In this document: in pieces, positions 25,668-35,587 of the stretch
Layout of the letters: each line of letters opens with the position of its first letter
How positions within the stretch are numbered: position 1 is the first letter of the stretch
NCBI RefSeq assembly: GCF_018860745.1
Contig: NZ_JAHKPY010000012.1
Location: 186,001-250,000, forward strand
Length of the DNA stretch: 64,000 nucleotides
DNA from: Zobellia uliginosa
GTDB lineage: Bacteria > Bacteroidota > Bacteroidia > Flavobacteriales > Flavobacteriaceae
Reading direction: 5' to 3'
Made by a program: the position numbers and the translations under genes
Notes under the pieces: generated by a model
The model's database searches: none
What the model saw: the letters and a program-made list of their open reading frames with translations, nothing else
What the model was told of the DNA's origin: nothing

Positions 25668-26552
25668 CTACTTTACACTTCTGTGTCTCTCGCGAGCTAA
25701 CAAAGTATTTTTGAGCAGCATAGCAATGGTCATCGGACCAACACCACCCGGAACCGGTGTAATAAAGGAGGCTTTTTTACTTACAGGCTCAAAATCAACA
25801 TCGCCGGTAATATAATATCCTTTTTCTTTGGAGTCATCTGCCACTCTGGTAATTCCTACGTCAATAATAACAGCACCGTCCTTAACCATATCCTCTTTTA
25901 AGAAATGAGGCACTCCCAATGCAGAAACAATAATATCTGCCTGAAGCGTAAGTTCTTTAATATCTTTTGTTCTACTGTGCGCCAAAGTAACCGTACAATT
26001 TGCAGCTTCACCTTTCTGACTCAACAAAATACTTATTGGTCTACCTACAATATGACTACGGCCTATTACTACAGCATGCTTTCCCTGGGTATCTACCTTG
26101 TATCGCTTTAAAAGCTCCATAATACCAAAAGGCGTGGCGGAGATAAAGGTCTCCATATCCAAAGCCATTTTACCAAAGTTAGCAGGATGGAAACCATCTA
26201 CATCTTTGTCCGGATCAACAGCCATTAAAACTTTTTCCTCATCAATATGTTTTGGCAAAGGAAGTTGAACAATATAACCGTCTATATCAGCATCGGCATT
26301 CAGTTCCTGGACTTTAGCCAACAAATCCTCTTCTGTAGTTTCGCTAGGCAAGTGAATTAAGGTGGATTCAAAACCTATTTTCTTGCACGAGCGTACTTTA
26401 CTACCTACATATGTTAAACTAGCCCCATCATTACCAACAAGAACAGCTGCCAAGTGAGGTACTTTCTCACCTCGTTCTTTCATGTTTGCCACCTCAATGG
26501 TGATTTCATCCTTTATTTCGTTGGAAACTTTTTTTCCGTCTAGTAGTGTCAT
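25668..26552 (-). CDS. folD: Bifunctional methylenetetrahydrofolate dehydrogenase/cyclohydrolase FolD
   Basis: 294 residues, full length. The catalytic region [15 protein letters not shown] with its Lys, [13 protein letters not shown], the NADP-binding [10 protein letters not shown] and the C-terminal signature [15 protein letters not shown] are diagnostic of FolD. It interconverts methylene-, methenyl- and formyl-THF in one-carbon metabolism. It follows ffh on the same strand with a 54-bp gap and no terminator, so the two are probably co-transcribed. Confidence 0.97.
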   Translation of the reverse strand: MTLLDGKKVSNEIKDEITIEVANMKERGEKVPHLAAVLVGNDGASLTYVGSKVRSCKKIGFESTLIHLPSETTEEDLLAKVQELNADADIDGYIVQLPLPKHIDEEKVLMAVDPDKDVDGFHPANFGKMALDMETFISATPFGIMELLKRYKVDTQGKHAVVIGRSHIVGRPISILLSQKGEAANCTVTLAHSRTKDIKELTLQADIIVSALGVPHFLKEDMVKDGAVIIDVGITRVADDSKEKGYYITGDVDFEPVSKKASFITPVPGGVGPMTIAMLLKNTLLARERHRSVK

Positions 26553-26606
26553 AATGTTGGGTTACTGTCTAATCTGGTCTTGTAATTCTTTCCTTGGATT
26601 CTGGCC

Positions 26607-27944
26607 TTATTTCATACCTTTCATATTCCCCATCATCTGCATCATCTTCTTACCGCCGCCGCCTTGCATCATCTTCATCATCTTGCTCATTTGATCAAAC
26701 TGCTTTAAAAGCTGATTTACTTCTTGTACTTCTCTACCGCTTCCTTTAGCTATTCGCTTTTTACGGCTCACGTTCAATTTAGAAGGATTAGAACGTTCAT
26801 CCGGTGTCATGCTGTGAATAATAGCTTCGATATGCTTAAAGGCATCATCATCAATATCCAAACCTTTAAGCGCTTTTCCGGCACCTGGTATCATCCCCAT
26901 TAAATCTTTGATGTTACCCATCTTTTTGATTTGCTGAATCTGGGAAAGGAAATCGTCAAAACCGAATTTGTTCTTGGCAATTTTCTTTTGAATCTTGCGA
27001 GCTTCTTCTTCATCAAACTGCTCTTGAGCCCGTTCTACCAAAGAAATAACATCGCCCATACCCAAAATACGTTCGGCCATACGTGAAGGGTGGAAAACAT
27101 CTATAGCTTCCATCTTCTCACCTGTACCTATGAATTTAATAGGCTTATCTACTACGGATTTAATTGAAATGGCAGCTCCACCACGGGTATCACCATCTAA
27201 TTTGGTAAGTACAACCCCGTCAAAATTTAAAATATCATTAAAGGCTTTTGCGGTATTAACGGCATCCTGACCTGTCATTGAATCCACTACAAAAAGTGTT
27301 TCCTGAGGTTGGATAGCTTTATGAATTTCAGAGATTTCATTCATCATCTGTTCGTCTACCGCCAAACGACCCGCCGTATCTATAATTACCACGTTATATC
27401 CTTCTGATTTTGCTTTGGCAATACCAGCCTGAGCTATCTTTACAGGATTCTTCTCATCGCGATCAGAGTACACCTCAACACCAATCTGATCCCCTACAAC
27501 ATGTAACTGATCAATAGCCGCCGGACGGTATACATCACAAGCTACCAATAAAGGTTTTTTTGTTTTTTTGGTCTTAAGGAAGTTAGCGAGTTTACCGGAA
27601 AACGTAGTTTTACCCGAACCTTGAAGACCTGACATTAAAATTATGGAAGGCGTACCGGAAAGATTAATCCCTTCGGTTTCCCCTCCCATAAGCTCCGTAA
27701 GCTCATCCTTAACAATCTTCACCATCAACTGGCCCGGTTGCAATGTGGTCAATACATCTTGACCCAAAGCTTTTTCCTTAACCCTGTTGGTAAATTCTTT
27801 TGCTATTTTGAAGTTAACATCTGCATCCAACAAAGCCCTACGGACTTCTTTGGTAGTCTCTGCAACATTAATTTCCGTTATCTGCCCTTGGCCCCTAAGG
27901 GTGTGTAGGGCTTTATCTAGCTTTTCACTTAAATTGTCAAACAT
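26607..27944 (-). CDS. ffh: Signal recognition particle protein Ffh
   Basis: 445 residues with the N, G and M domains of SRP54. The P-loop is GLQGSGKTTFSGKLA (about 108-122), then DTAGRLAVDEQMM (G3) and TKLDGDTRGGAA (G4). The M domain ends in a methionine-rich tail (MMKMMQGGGGKKMMQMMG) that binds signal sequences. It targets inner-membrane proteins to FtsY/SecYEG together with 4.5S RNA, which is not in this window. A TAAATTTG box (27970-27977) lies about 25 nt upstream. Confidence 0.97.
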   Translation of the reverse strand: MFDNLSEKLDKALHTLRGQGQITEINVAETTKEVRRALLDADVNFKIAKEFTNRVKEKALGQDVLTTLQPGQLMVKIVKDELTELMGGETEGINLSGTPSIILMSGLQGSGKTTFSGKLANFLKTKKTKKPLLVACDVYRPAAIDQLHVVGDQIGVEVYSDRDEKNPVKIAQAGIAKAKSEGYNVVIIDTAGRLAVDEQMMNEISEIHKAIQPQETLFVVDSMTGQDAVNTAKAFNDILNFDGVVLTKLDGDTRGGAAISIKSVVDKPIKFIGTGEKMEAIDVFHPSRMAERILGMGDVISLVERAQEQFDEEEARKIQKKIAKNKFGFDDFLSQIQQIKKMGNIKDLMGMIPGAGKALKGLDIDDDAFKHIEAIIHSMTPDERSNPSKLNVSRKKRIAKGSGREVQEVNQLLKQFDQMSKMMKMMQGGGGKKMMQMMGNMKGMK

Positions 27945-28033
27945 CGTCTTACTTGCTTTTGAAGAAAAGCAAATTTAATAATAACTACGTTAAAGAAAGG
28001 GGCGTAAAGAAAAAAATATGATATCACAAAAAA

Positions 28034-28057
28034 AGCACCCATCTCTCGGTGGGTGCT
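28034..28057 (-). terminator. Intrinsic terminator after the repeat lipoprotein gene
   Basis: A 10-bp GC-rich stem (AGCACCCATC pairing with GGTGGGTGCT, one G-T pair) around a TCTC loop. On the minus strand it is followed by a run of T (A-run at 28029-28034 on plus). It ends the lipoprotein transcript (stop at 28118) before the ffh promoter. Confidence 0.85.
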
Positions 28058-28117
28058 CTCAAATGAATTGTGGGGCAAAATAGGTATCAGGTTACTCTAA
28101 ACTCTAATTATCAAAAG

Positions 28118-29488
28118 CTAGTTGCAAACCTTCGTTAGAACAACAATTTCATCTTTTCTCTTTATTATCATGTACTCCTCGCCACATTCAAGCACTTGCC
28201 AATCGCCGGCATAATTATCCAACACCTGAGCAAATCCGCTAAATGTCAATACATTTTCTTCAACCATCCATGAACCTTCATCCACTACTTTTCCATTGGT
28301 ATCATAAACAAGCATTCGTTGCTCAGCAAAATCAATGGTCAAATCTTCAAAGAACTCTCCCTTTTCATCTGCCATTTTCCAAGTACAAACGCTTAATCTA
28401 CTTTGAATAATTTCTGCAGTGCATACATCCGGTTGGAAATCACAATTCTTTCCCAACACTATAAAATCGTCCTCAACGAACATTTTTATCTTACCTTCTT
28501 TTATTTCATAGACCTTCCATGTGTTATTAAAGACTGTATTTTCTTCAAAATCCAGCTTTACAACAACTCTATAATCTACAACCGAGGTACTCCACTCCCC
28601 TTCTATATTATAACCGTTTTTACCATAGGAAATGACTTTTCCATCATCTTCAAAAGCAAAAGCGTAAGTATCATACTGTTCAGATTCATCTTCGCTATTT
28701 CTCTGTACTTGAACAAAATTCCAAGGACATTCTACCAAAACACTATCTAATTGTTCCTTTGTAAAGTCGTCATCATTATAGTCATTATCATCATCCTCAT
28801 CACATGCCTCCTTTGCCTGTTTAAGCACGGTTGCAAGTTCAGGATTGGTATTTGCAACCACCTCTGTACTATCTGTATATTTTAAAGTAAGGGGGAAATC
28901 AAAACTAATAAGATCAGCATCTTCCAGACCGGCAAAGAACCTTCTTGTTTCTTCATCGTGCGCTACAGTTACAGATGCCGTTTGTTGAAAATTAGGATTA
29001 TACGTAAAAATTGTTACTGGATACACTAAATCAATACATTCTATATCTACATCCAAACCGCCTTCAACACACTGCGAAGCTATTTTCTGTAAATCGTCTT
29101 TACTGTTCACAGCTACCTCCGTGTAATCTGCCATGGTAATCGTAATAGGAAACACAATGTTCATTACGCTAGTAGAACCTTCAAGAGAATCCAGAACCTC
29201 TTCTAAAACCTGAAGACCTGCCATAGTTTCTACGGTAAGATTCACATCATTTACGACCACCGAGTACGGAAACTGAATATCAAAACAGCTAGCTCCGTCA
29301 ACTATATTATCATAAGAACCATCATTGGAAACAGTTTCTTTCAGCAATTGTAGTGCCGTAGAATCAAAAGATAGTGTTTGCTCCTCATCTATTGTTTCCA
29401 CAAAGGGTTCTTCATCTTGACAAGACGTTAAAGCCATTATCAGGGCCAGTAGGAAAGCCACTAATGAAAATTTAAAACACTTCTTCAT
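28118..29488 (-). CDS. Acidic repeat lipoprotein of A-A-B-B architecture (function unknown)
   Basis: 456 residues. Lipobox ALTSC (Cys23) after a signal peptide. The mature part shows two tandem duplications. Module A occurs at about 68-140 and 151-229, each opening C-[FI]-D-[IL]-x-[FY]-P, with an inner F-[PD]-x-[IL]-T strand pair and a closing Cys. Module B occurs at about 243-349 and 357-455, each with an LxxCxW opening, a GxxV...GxW strand pattern (lipocalin-like) and a final Cys. A run of Asp/Glu/Asn (231-241) separates A from B and could bind calcium. It is divergent from the ECF sigma-FecR-TonB receptor operon and is probably its partner at the surface; this is inference from position. 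Confidence 0.8.
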   Translation of the reverse strand: MKKCFKFSLVAFLLALIMALTSCQDEEPFVETIDEEQTLSFDSTALQLLKETVSNDGSYDNIVDGASCFDIQFPYSVVVNDVNLTVETMAGLQVLEEVLDSLEGSTSVMNIVFPITITMADYTEVAVNSKDDLQKIASQCVEGGLDVDIECIDLVYPVTIFTYNPNFQQTASVTVAHDEETRRFFAGLEDADLISFDFPLTLKYTDSTEVVANTNPELATVLKQAKEACDEDDDNDYNDDDFTKEQLDSVLVECPWNFVQVQRNSEDESEQYDTYAFAFEDDGKVISYGKNGYNIEGEWSTSVVDYRVVVKLDFEENTVFNNTWKVYEIKEGKIKMFVEDDFIVLGKNCDFQPDVCTAEIIQSRLSVCTWKMADEKGEFFEDLTIDFAEQRMLVYDTNGKVVDEGSWMVEENVLTFSGFAQVLDNYAGDWQVLECGEEYMIIKRKDEIVVLTKVCN

Positions 29489-29548
29489 ATTGATCGGGAA
29501 TTTAGGGGAACTTTAATTCTGAAACAACCCATAATTAAAATACCCTAC

Positions 29549-29580
29549 TTGCACAGTTCGGATTTTTTCAAATACCTTTG
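29549..29580 (+). promoter_or_regulatory. Promoter of the ECF sigma gene (TTG-N21-TACCTTTG)
   Basis: TTG at 29549-29551, a 21-bp spacer and TACCTTTG at 29573-29580, a full match to the Bacteroidota housekeeping promoter. The predicted leader before the TTG start codon at 29597 is about 12 nt. Confidence 0.65.
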
Positions 29581-29596
29581 GAAAAAATCACCCTAA

Positions 29597-30109
29597 TTGG
29601 AAACCAAAAATACAGGCAATGTTTGCGAAGAGCAAGTCTTTGATACAATTTTCAAAGCTAATTCCAAAACGGTTTTCAACTATATTTATTATAAATTTGG
29701 CAATGAGGAGAAAGCACATGACGCTGTTCAAGAGGCTTTTGTAAAACTTTGGGAGAATTGTGCCAAGGTTTCTCCAGAGAAAGCCAAGTCATTTGTTTAC
29801 ACCGTAGCCAATAACCTATACCTAAATGTGATAAAAGCGGAAAAGGTACGTTTGAAGTATGCGGACAAAACGCTTAAGGTCACCCATGAGTCACCAGAGT
29901 TTCTACTGGAAGAAGAGGAGTTCAAGCAAAAATTGAACCGTGCTCTGGACAGTTTACCAGAAAACCAACGTACTACTTTTCTACTAAACCGTATAGATGG
30001 AAAGAAATATGCCGAAATAGCGGAAATGGAAGGTGTAAGTGTAAAGGCCATTGAAAAAAGGATGCATTTAGCATTAAAGTCGCTTAGGGAAAAGATTGAA
30101 GGGATATAA
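29597..30109 (+). CDS. ECF-type RNA polymerase sigma factor
   Basis: 170 residues, sigma-70 family ECF subfamily. Region 2 contains NYIYYKFGNEEKAHDAVQEAFVKLWEN (-10 recognition) and region 4 contains LPENQRTTFLLNRIDGKKYAEIAEMEGVSVKAIEKRM (HTH). No ATG exists near the N-terminus, so the TTG at 29597 is taken as start. Followed by fecR after 108 bp and then a TonB-dependent receptor: the layout of FecIR-type cell-surface signalling. Its activity should be released when the receptor binds its ligand and FecR is processed. Confidence 0.93.
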   Translation: METKNTGNVCEEQVFDTIFKANSKTVFNYIYYKFGNEEKAHDAVQEAFVKLWENCAKVSPEKAKSFVYTVANNLYLNVIKAEKVRLKYADKTLKVTHESPEFLLEEEEFKQKLNRALDSLPENQRTTFLLNRIDGKKYAEIAEMEGVSVKAIEKRMHLALKSLREKIEGI

Positions 30110-30217
30110 ATTTCTTAGTAGTTATGAAATAGTTTTTGCAGGACAGCTATCATAACTTAAAATAAAAAGTAGGGTATTTACGTAACGAATTGTTACTAAG
30201 GTATAAAGCTAGAATTG

Positions 30218-31129
30218 ATGCAAGAAAATCACTTAGCCAAATGGTTGAACAATGACCTCACGGAGGCAGAGCTCGCAGCGTTTAAAAAATCTGATGAGTA
30301 TGCTTCCTATGAACGCATTGCAGCCGCTTCCGGTCAGTTAAAAGCACCTGACTTTAATGCGGACGAAGCCCTGATGGCCATAAAGAACCAGCGTACCTTA
30401 CAGGATACGAAGGTTGTACAATTGCACCCTTTCAAGAAATTCTTGCGTATTGCAGCGGTAGCTGCGGTTATTATATTCGGTTCTTATTTTTATCTGAATA
30501 CTTTAAATGAAAATATTGTTACTCAATATGCCGAAACTAAAGAAGTTATTCTTCCGGACAAGTCAAAAGTACAGTTGAATGCTGATTCTGAACTTTCATT
30601 CAGCGAGAGAAAATGGAACAAAGAGCGTAATGTTGAACTTAAGGGCGAGGCATTTTTTAAGGTAGCCAAAGGCAAACGTTTTACGGTTGCGACAGAGGCT
30701 GGTACAGTTGCCGTTTTAGGAACTCAGTTTAATGTAGAAAATAGAGAAGGATTTTTTGAAGTTACCTGTTTTGAAGGTTTGGTAATTGTTTCATTTGAAG
30801 GAAAAGAGACCAAACTACCTGCAGGCACTTCTTTTATGGTTATAGACGGTACTATTATAGAGTCTCCAAAATCAAAATTATTGCAACCCTCATGGTTGAA
30901 CAATGAAAGCACCTTCAAGAGTGTGCCTTTAAAATATGTTCTTGACGAATTTCAAAGACAGCATAACATTACCGTGGAAACACAAGGCGTTGACTTGGAG
31001 CAATTGTTTACCGGAACTTTTAGTAATACGGATAGGGAAATTGCTTTAAAGAGCATAAGTGCACCCTCACAAATAAAGTTTAAATTTGAGGGCAGCAAAG
31101 TGCTCTTCTATGTCGATAAGAATCCGTAA
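30218..31129 (+). CDS. FecR-family anti-sigma factor
   Basis: 303 residues from ATG 30218 (a TTG one codon earlier is not needed). A cytoplasmic N-terminal part (about 1-72) binds the sigma factor, one membrane helix spans about 74-93, and a periplasmic FecR domain follows (YAETKEVILPDKSKVQLNADSEL, then TVAVLGTQFNV). A C-terminal DUF4974-type domain (PLKYVLDEFQRQHNITVET) completes it. Its last 20 bp overlap the start of the receptor gene, so the two are translationally linked. Confidence 0.93.
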   Translation: MQENHLAKWLNNDLTEAELAAFKKSDEYASYERIAAASGQLKAPDFNADEALMAIKNQRTLQDTKVVQLHPFKKFLRIAAVAAVIIFGSYFYLNTLNENIVTQYAETKEVILPDKSKVQLNADSELSFSERKWNKERNVELKGEAFFKVAKGKRFTVATEAGTVAVLGTQFNVENREGFFEVTCFEGLVIVSFEGKETKLPAGTSFMVIDGTIIESPKSKLLQPSWLNNESTFKSVPLKYVLDEFQRQHNITVETQGVDLEQLFTGTFSNTDREIALKSISAPSQIKFKFEGSKVLFYVDKNP

Positions 31130-33629
31130 ACTTCTTCTTTTTATTGTAGGTATTACGTGTTTCCTAATCTCACACGTCACCATAGCTCAAAGTGGTGAAA
31201 AGATTGGTCTGTCCACTTTTATACAACAGTTAGAGCAGGAATTCAATATTAAATTCTCCTATGCCGATAGTGAAATTTACGACCTTGAAATCCATATTCC
31301 CAAAGAGAATTTATTAGCGGATATACTTGATGATATTGAAAATCAAACACAAGTTGAGATAGAAAAACTTAACGAACGTTATTACACGCTTACCAAAAGC
31401 AACTTCGTATCTATCTGCGCTACAGTTCTGGATAACTTTAAGATGAACACACTTTACGGTGCTACGGTAAAGGTATTAGGAACCAATATATCTACAATAC
31501 TTGATGACAGCGGTACGTTTACATTGTACAATATTCCCAGGAACGCATCACTTCAAATTAAACACCTTGGTTACAAAACCTTATTTGTAAACGCTGATGA
31601 CTTAATAAAACGAGAGCCATGCAGCACACTCCTTTTGGCTCAATTTTATCAGCAACTAGAAGAGGTGGTAGTTTATGAATTCCTTACCAAAGGCCTTGTA
31701 AAACAACTAGACGGCAGTCTTCAAATGAACAGTGAAGAATTTGGTATTCTACCGGGATTAATAGAACCGGATGTTCTCCAGACCGTTCAGGCATTGCCCG
31801 GAATAGAAAGTACGGACGAAACGGTATCCAATATCAATATCCGTGGTGGCAGCAATGATCAGAACCTAGTCTTGTGGGACGGTATTAAAATGTATCAATC
31901 CGGTCACTTTTTTGGATTGATTTCTGCCTTCAACCCTTATTTAACCGATAAAGTAACGCTCATAAAAAATGGAACTGCAAGCGAATATGGAGACGGGGTA
32001 AGTGGCATTATAGATATGCGCACCAAAGATGCCATTGGAGATACTTTTTTTGGAGGTGGAGGCTTCAACCTAATTGGTGGTGATATCTACGGACACCTTC
32101 CGGTAAATGAAAAACTAGCGGTACAGTTTTCCGCCAGGCGCTCTCTTACGGACTTAATAGATACACCAACCTACGATAAATTTTTTACCCGTGTTTTTGA
32201 CGATAGCCAAGTTGCGCAAGAAGGTAATTTCTATTTCTATGATTTTACAGGGAAGCTACTATACGACATAAACGAAAAACAGAAGCTTCGTTTTAGCTTT
32301 ATCAACATCAATAATCTATTGGATTATTCCGAGCGCAATATGGATGATGATAATGAAATTAAAAGTGCTTTAAACCAAAAGAACCTTTCCTTTGGCGCAA
32401 GTTTAAAGAGTGATTGGACTGAAAAATTCAACACTTTTTTGAACGTGTACCACACCCGCTATAAACTTGACGCCCGTAATATTTCCAGTAATGCAGAGCA
32501 GATTTTATTCCAGAACAACGAGGTCCAAGAAACAGCTTTGAAACTTAACACCAATTATATACCCAATGATAATTTTAACTGGTTAAACGGTTATCAGTTT
32601 ACGGATACGGGTATAGCTAATGAAACATCGGTAACTCAGCCTCCTTTTGACAGTAATGCAAGAAATGTTATTAAAAGTCATGCTCTTTTTTCTGAGCTCA
32701 CCTATACCTCAACAGACAACAAAGTATTTGCCAGAGGTGGTTTACGCATGAATTACCTTGAAAATCCAGACACCTTTAAAGAGTATATCCTGGAACCAAG
32801 ATTAAGTTTTAATTATGCCTTTACCAGAAATTTAAATGTTCAGGCATTAGGAGAATTCAAAAGTCAGGCCACCAATCAGATTATTGATCTAGAGCAAAAT
32901 TTTTTAGGTATAGAAAAGAGAAGATGGATTGTTTCTGACGGAGACAAATTACCAATTACCAAAAGTAAACAAGGATCTGTAGGCATCAACTATGACCATC
33001 AAAATTTCTACGTTGGCATAGAGGCTTTTTATAAAGAAGTAGATGGTATCAGTACTTCTACTCAAGGCTTTCAGAACCAAAACCAGTTTGATGGAGAAAT
33101 AGGAAAATATGATGTAAAAGGTATTGAGTTCCTTATCAATAAAAAAACAGATGACTATAGTGTTTGGGCCAGTTATACCTATAATTTCAACAATTACAAT
33201 TTCTCAGAGGTAGTTCCTCCAGATTTCCCAAATAATCTAGACATTAGGCATACGGCATCATTTGCAGGCACCTACACCTTTGAAAACTTTAAATTTGGTA
33301 TTGGGTTTAATTATCGTACTGGCAAACCCTATACAGAACCCGATACGGAAGAACCCATCAATTCTACTTTCTTCCCCAACAGAATTAATTACCAAGAACC
33401 TAATAGTAGTAGGCTTCCCGAATATTTACGTGCTGATGTTTCCGCTATTTATAATTTTAATATAACAGAAAAGCTAAAGGCCTCTGCAGGTGTTTCAGTT
33501 TTAAACTTTACAGGAAGAAAAAATATACTTAACAGTTATTATCGATTTAATAACGAAAATGATATAGAAAAAGTAGAAACTTTTTCTTTAGGACTCACTC
33601 CCAATGTGAATTTTAGGGTTAGATTTTAA
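31110..33629 (+). CDS. TonB-dependent receptor with N-terminal signalling (STN) domain
   Basis: 839 residues from ATG 31110, inside the end of fecR; a TTG at 31086 is rejected because the signal peptide begins at MSIRIRKLLLF. After the signal comes an STN/secretin-like domain (about 25-95: FIQQLEQEFNIKFSYADSEI), a carboxypeptidase-regulatory-like beta domain (about 105-185), a plug (ALPGIESTDETVSNINIRGG) and a 22-strand barrel ending in NVNFRVRF. No SusD partner is present, so it is not a Sus-type glycan system. The ligand is unknown; siderophore, peptide or a product handled by the divergent lipoprotein are possible. Confidence 0.92.
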   Translation: MSIRIRKLLLFIVGITCFLISHVTIAQSGEKIGLSTFIQQLEQEFNIKFSYADSEIYDLEIHIPKENLLADILDDIENQTQVEIEKLNERYYTLTKSNFVSICATVLDNFKMNTLYGATVKVLGTNISTILDDSGTFTLYNIPRNASLQIKHLGYKTLFVNADDLIKREPCSTLLLAQFYQQLEEVVVYEFLTKGLVKQLDGSLQMNSEEFGILPGLIEPDVLQTVQALPGIESTDETVSNINIRGGSNDQNLVLWDGIKMYQSGHFFGLISAFNPYLTDKVTLIKNGTASEYGDGVSGIIDMRTKDAIGDTFFGGGGFNLIGGDIYGHLPVNEKLAVQFSARRSLTDLIDTPTYDKFFTRVFDDSQVAQEGNFYFYDFTGKLLYDINEKQKLRFSFININNLLDYSERNMDDDNEIKSALNQKNLSFGASLKSDWTEKFNTFLNVYHTRYKLDARNISSNAEQILFQNNEVQETALKLNTNYIPNDNFNWLNGYQFTDTGIANETSVTQPPFDSNARNVIKSHALFSELTYTSTDNKVFARGGLRMNYLENPDTFKEYILEPRLSFNYAFTRNLNVQALGEFKSQATNQIIDLEQNFLGIEKRRWIVSDGDKLPITKSKQGSVGINYDHQNFYVGIEAFYKEVDGISTSTQGFQNQNQFDGEIGKYDVKGIEFLINKKTDDYSVWASYTYNFNNYNFSEVVPPDFPNNLDIRHTASFAGTYTFENFKFGIGFNYRTGKPYTEPDTEEPINSTFFPNRINYQEPNSSRLPEYLRADVSAIYNFNITEKLKASAGVSVLNFTGRKNILNSYYRFNNENDIEKVETFSLGLTPNVNFRVRF

Positions 33630-33715
33630 AGCGGATATCAGAAGGCATCCCCAAAAAATATAATTAATTTTATCGAATTGATTATTCTTTTTCAAACTTC
33701 TAATCCCTCCTAACT

Positions 33716-34705
33716 ATGCTCACAATAGAAGATATTCAAAAAGCTCAAAAACGTATTGATGGCTATGTACTAGAAACTCCTGTTCTTACGTCATCACTTT
33801 TAAATAACTGGTTAGGCCATGACATTTATTTTAAGGCAGAATGTCTCCAAAAAATAGGAGCTTTTAAAGCAAGAGGGGCTTGTAATACCATAGCTTGGCT
33901 TATTGAAAAAAATCAAAAACCGAAACACATAATTGCTAATAGTTCCGGAAACCATTCACAAGCCGTTGCGTGGGCAGCTAAACAATTCAATATTCCGGCA
34001 ACTATCTATATGCCCGGGTATTCATCTAAAATAAAAATCCAGGCCACCCGATCATATGGGGCACATGTTGAACTTTGTGAAGACCGCAACATTGCGGACG
34101 AACGTGTTGTTGCAGCTTCTAAAAAAGATGGCACGTATTGGATTCCTCCTTTTAATCATCATCAAGTTATAGCCGGGCAAGGAACTGCAATCTGCGAGGC
34201 CTTGGAGCAAGTTACCCATGTAGACGCCGTTTTTGCGCCGTGTGGTGGTGGCGGACTTCTATCAGGCACAGTCATTGCTACCAATGCCCTATCACCTAAA
34301 ACCAAAGTATTTGGCGTTGAACCTTTAAATGCCAACGATGCCGCAGAATCATTACGGAAGAAAAAAATCCAAAGATTGACCGCTACACCAGATACCCTAG
34401 CCGATGGAGCCATGACCATGGCTGTTGGCGATATAACTTTTGAATATTTAAAAAGACTAGATGCCATGTACGAGATTGAGGAATCAAAATTAATATATTG
34501 GACACAATGGCTTACGCACCTACTAAAATTACATGTTGAGCCTACCAGCGCAATGGCCATGGAAGGTGTGGTACAATTGCTAAAAAATAGTACCACCAAA
34601 AAGCGGGTTATAGTGATGTTATCAGGAGGAAATATCGACCATACGAATCAATTAAAAATATGGAACACAAATTATCTAGATTCAAGACCTAGCTTAAAAC
34701 TCTAG
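33716..34705 (+). CDS. Serine/threonine dehydratase-like PLP enzyme
   Basis: 329 residues, fold-type II. PLP lysine is Lys51 in GAFKARGA, SSGNHSQ is the substrate loop, GGGGLLSG binds the PLP phosphate and MLSGGNID lies near the end. The ACT regulatory domain of biosynthetic IlvA is absent, so this is the catabolic or serine-racemase/EutB-like type. It deaminates or racemises hydroxyl amino acids. Monocistronic by position; convergent with the MtfA-like gene (26-bp gap). Confidence 0.88.
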   Translation: MLTIEDIQKAQKRIDGYVLETPVLTSSLLNNWLGHDIYFKAECLQKIGAFKARGACNTIAWLIEKNQKPKHIIANSSGNHSQAVAWAAKQFNIPATIYMPGYSSKIKIQATRSYGAHVELCEDRNIADERVVAASKKDGTYWIPPFNHHQVIAGQGTAICEALEQVTHVDAVFAPCGGGGLLSGTVIATNALSPKTKVFGVEPLNANDAAESLRKKKIQRLTATPDTLADGAMTMAVGDITFEYLKRLDAMYEIEESKLIYWTQWLTHLLKLHVEPTSAMAMEGVVQLLKNSTTKKRVIVMLSGGNIDHTNQLKIWNTNYLDSRPSLKL

Positions 34706-34731
34706 ACTTAAGTTACTATTGCTAGATTTTC

Positions 34732-35538
34732 CTAATGATCTTTGGGTAACACTTGAAAATCGAAACCTAACATTTTTTGAATTATTTCGTATAGCTCGGG
34801 GAAATCTGATTTGAAGATATGAGGTGTTTCCGCATAATTTTCTACGGCTACCGAAAAAAACTCTTGTAGGTTGGTCATTCCATATTCCCTAAAATATTTA
34901 GAATCAGCCAGCTTTTGAGCGTATCCCTCTCTAAGAAAAAGCTCTTTTATTTTTTTGAGTCCCACTTTAAACTTACGTGCTTCCCATGAACTTTTGCGAA
35001 TCATTTCAAAACTAAGGGCATGTGCAAATTCGTGTAGTGCCAGATTTACATTATCATCGGAAATTCTGAATCCTTCCCAAATGGTATCCGCAGAAAAAAT
35101 AACCATTTTAAAATGCGGATTGTACTCTCCTAAGTGATGCCTCCGGTTAAGACGTGAATAATATTTAGATGGATAGACAACGATTCGCAATAACGAACGT
35201 GTCATTTTATATTTTCTGAGGCCCAAAGTCATTAGTATACAGGAAGCGCTTAAAAGTAATCTTAGCTCTTCTTTCTTTTCTACCTTACCATAGAATAGAA
35301 ATTTCTTTCTGCTTCTAAACCAAACTATGCGCTTATCACATTTTGCTTTTAACAGTGGGGTTAGTTGGGCATAAACAGGAAAATTATCTACAAGTAATTT
35401 TTCATCTTGCTTGGACAACTCCCTTAATCTTACAAAGGGATTTAAAGAGTACAGACTCAGCGTATAATACAAAAGATAACATACTTGTACACCAAGAAAT
35501 ACCAGCGCCAAAATTTTGATGTTATACTCTGTAAACAT
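34732..35538 (-). CDS. Zinc-dependent peptidase of the MtfA (M90) family
   Basis: 268 residues. An N-terminal membrane helix (about 9-30) anchors the protein. The zinc motif HEFAH lies at 169-173 within NLALHEFAHALSFE, and EFFSVAVENYAETPHIF supplies the likely third ligand Glu, as in MtfA. E. coli MtfA interacts with Mlc and is an aminopeptidase; the target here is unknown. Gene order (argS, then this gene, 49-bp gap, both minus) allows co-transcription with argS. Confidence 0.87.
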   Translation of the reverse strand: MFTEYNIKILALVFLGVQVCYLLYYTLSLYSLNPFVRLRELSKQDEKLLVDNFPVYAQLTPLLKAKCDKRIVWFRSRKKFLFYGKVEKKEELRLLLSASCILMTLGLRKYKMTRSLLRIVVYPSKYYSRLNRRHHLGEYNPHFKMVIFSADTIWEGFRISDDNVNLALHEFAHALSFEMIRKSSWEARKFKVGLKKIKELFLREGYAQKLADSKYFREYGMTNLQEFFSVAVENYAETPHIFKSDFPELYEIIQKMLGFDFQVLPKDH

Positions 35539-35587
35539 ACTGTTTACAACTCAATAAATGGATTTAAATTGTACGAAGATTACCTCC

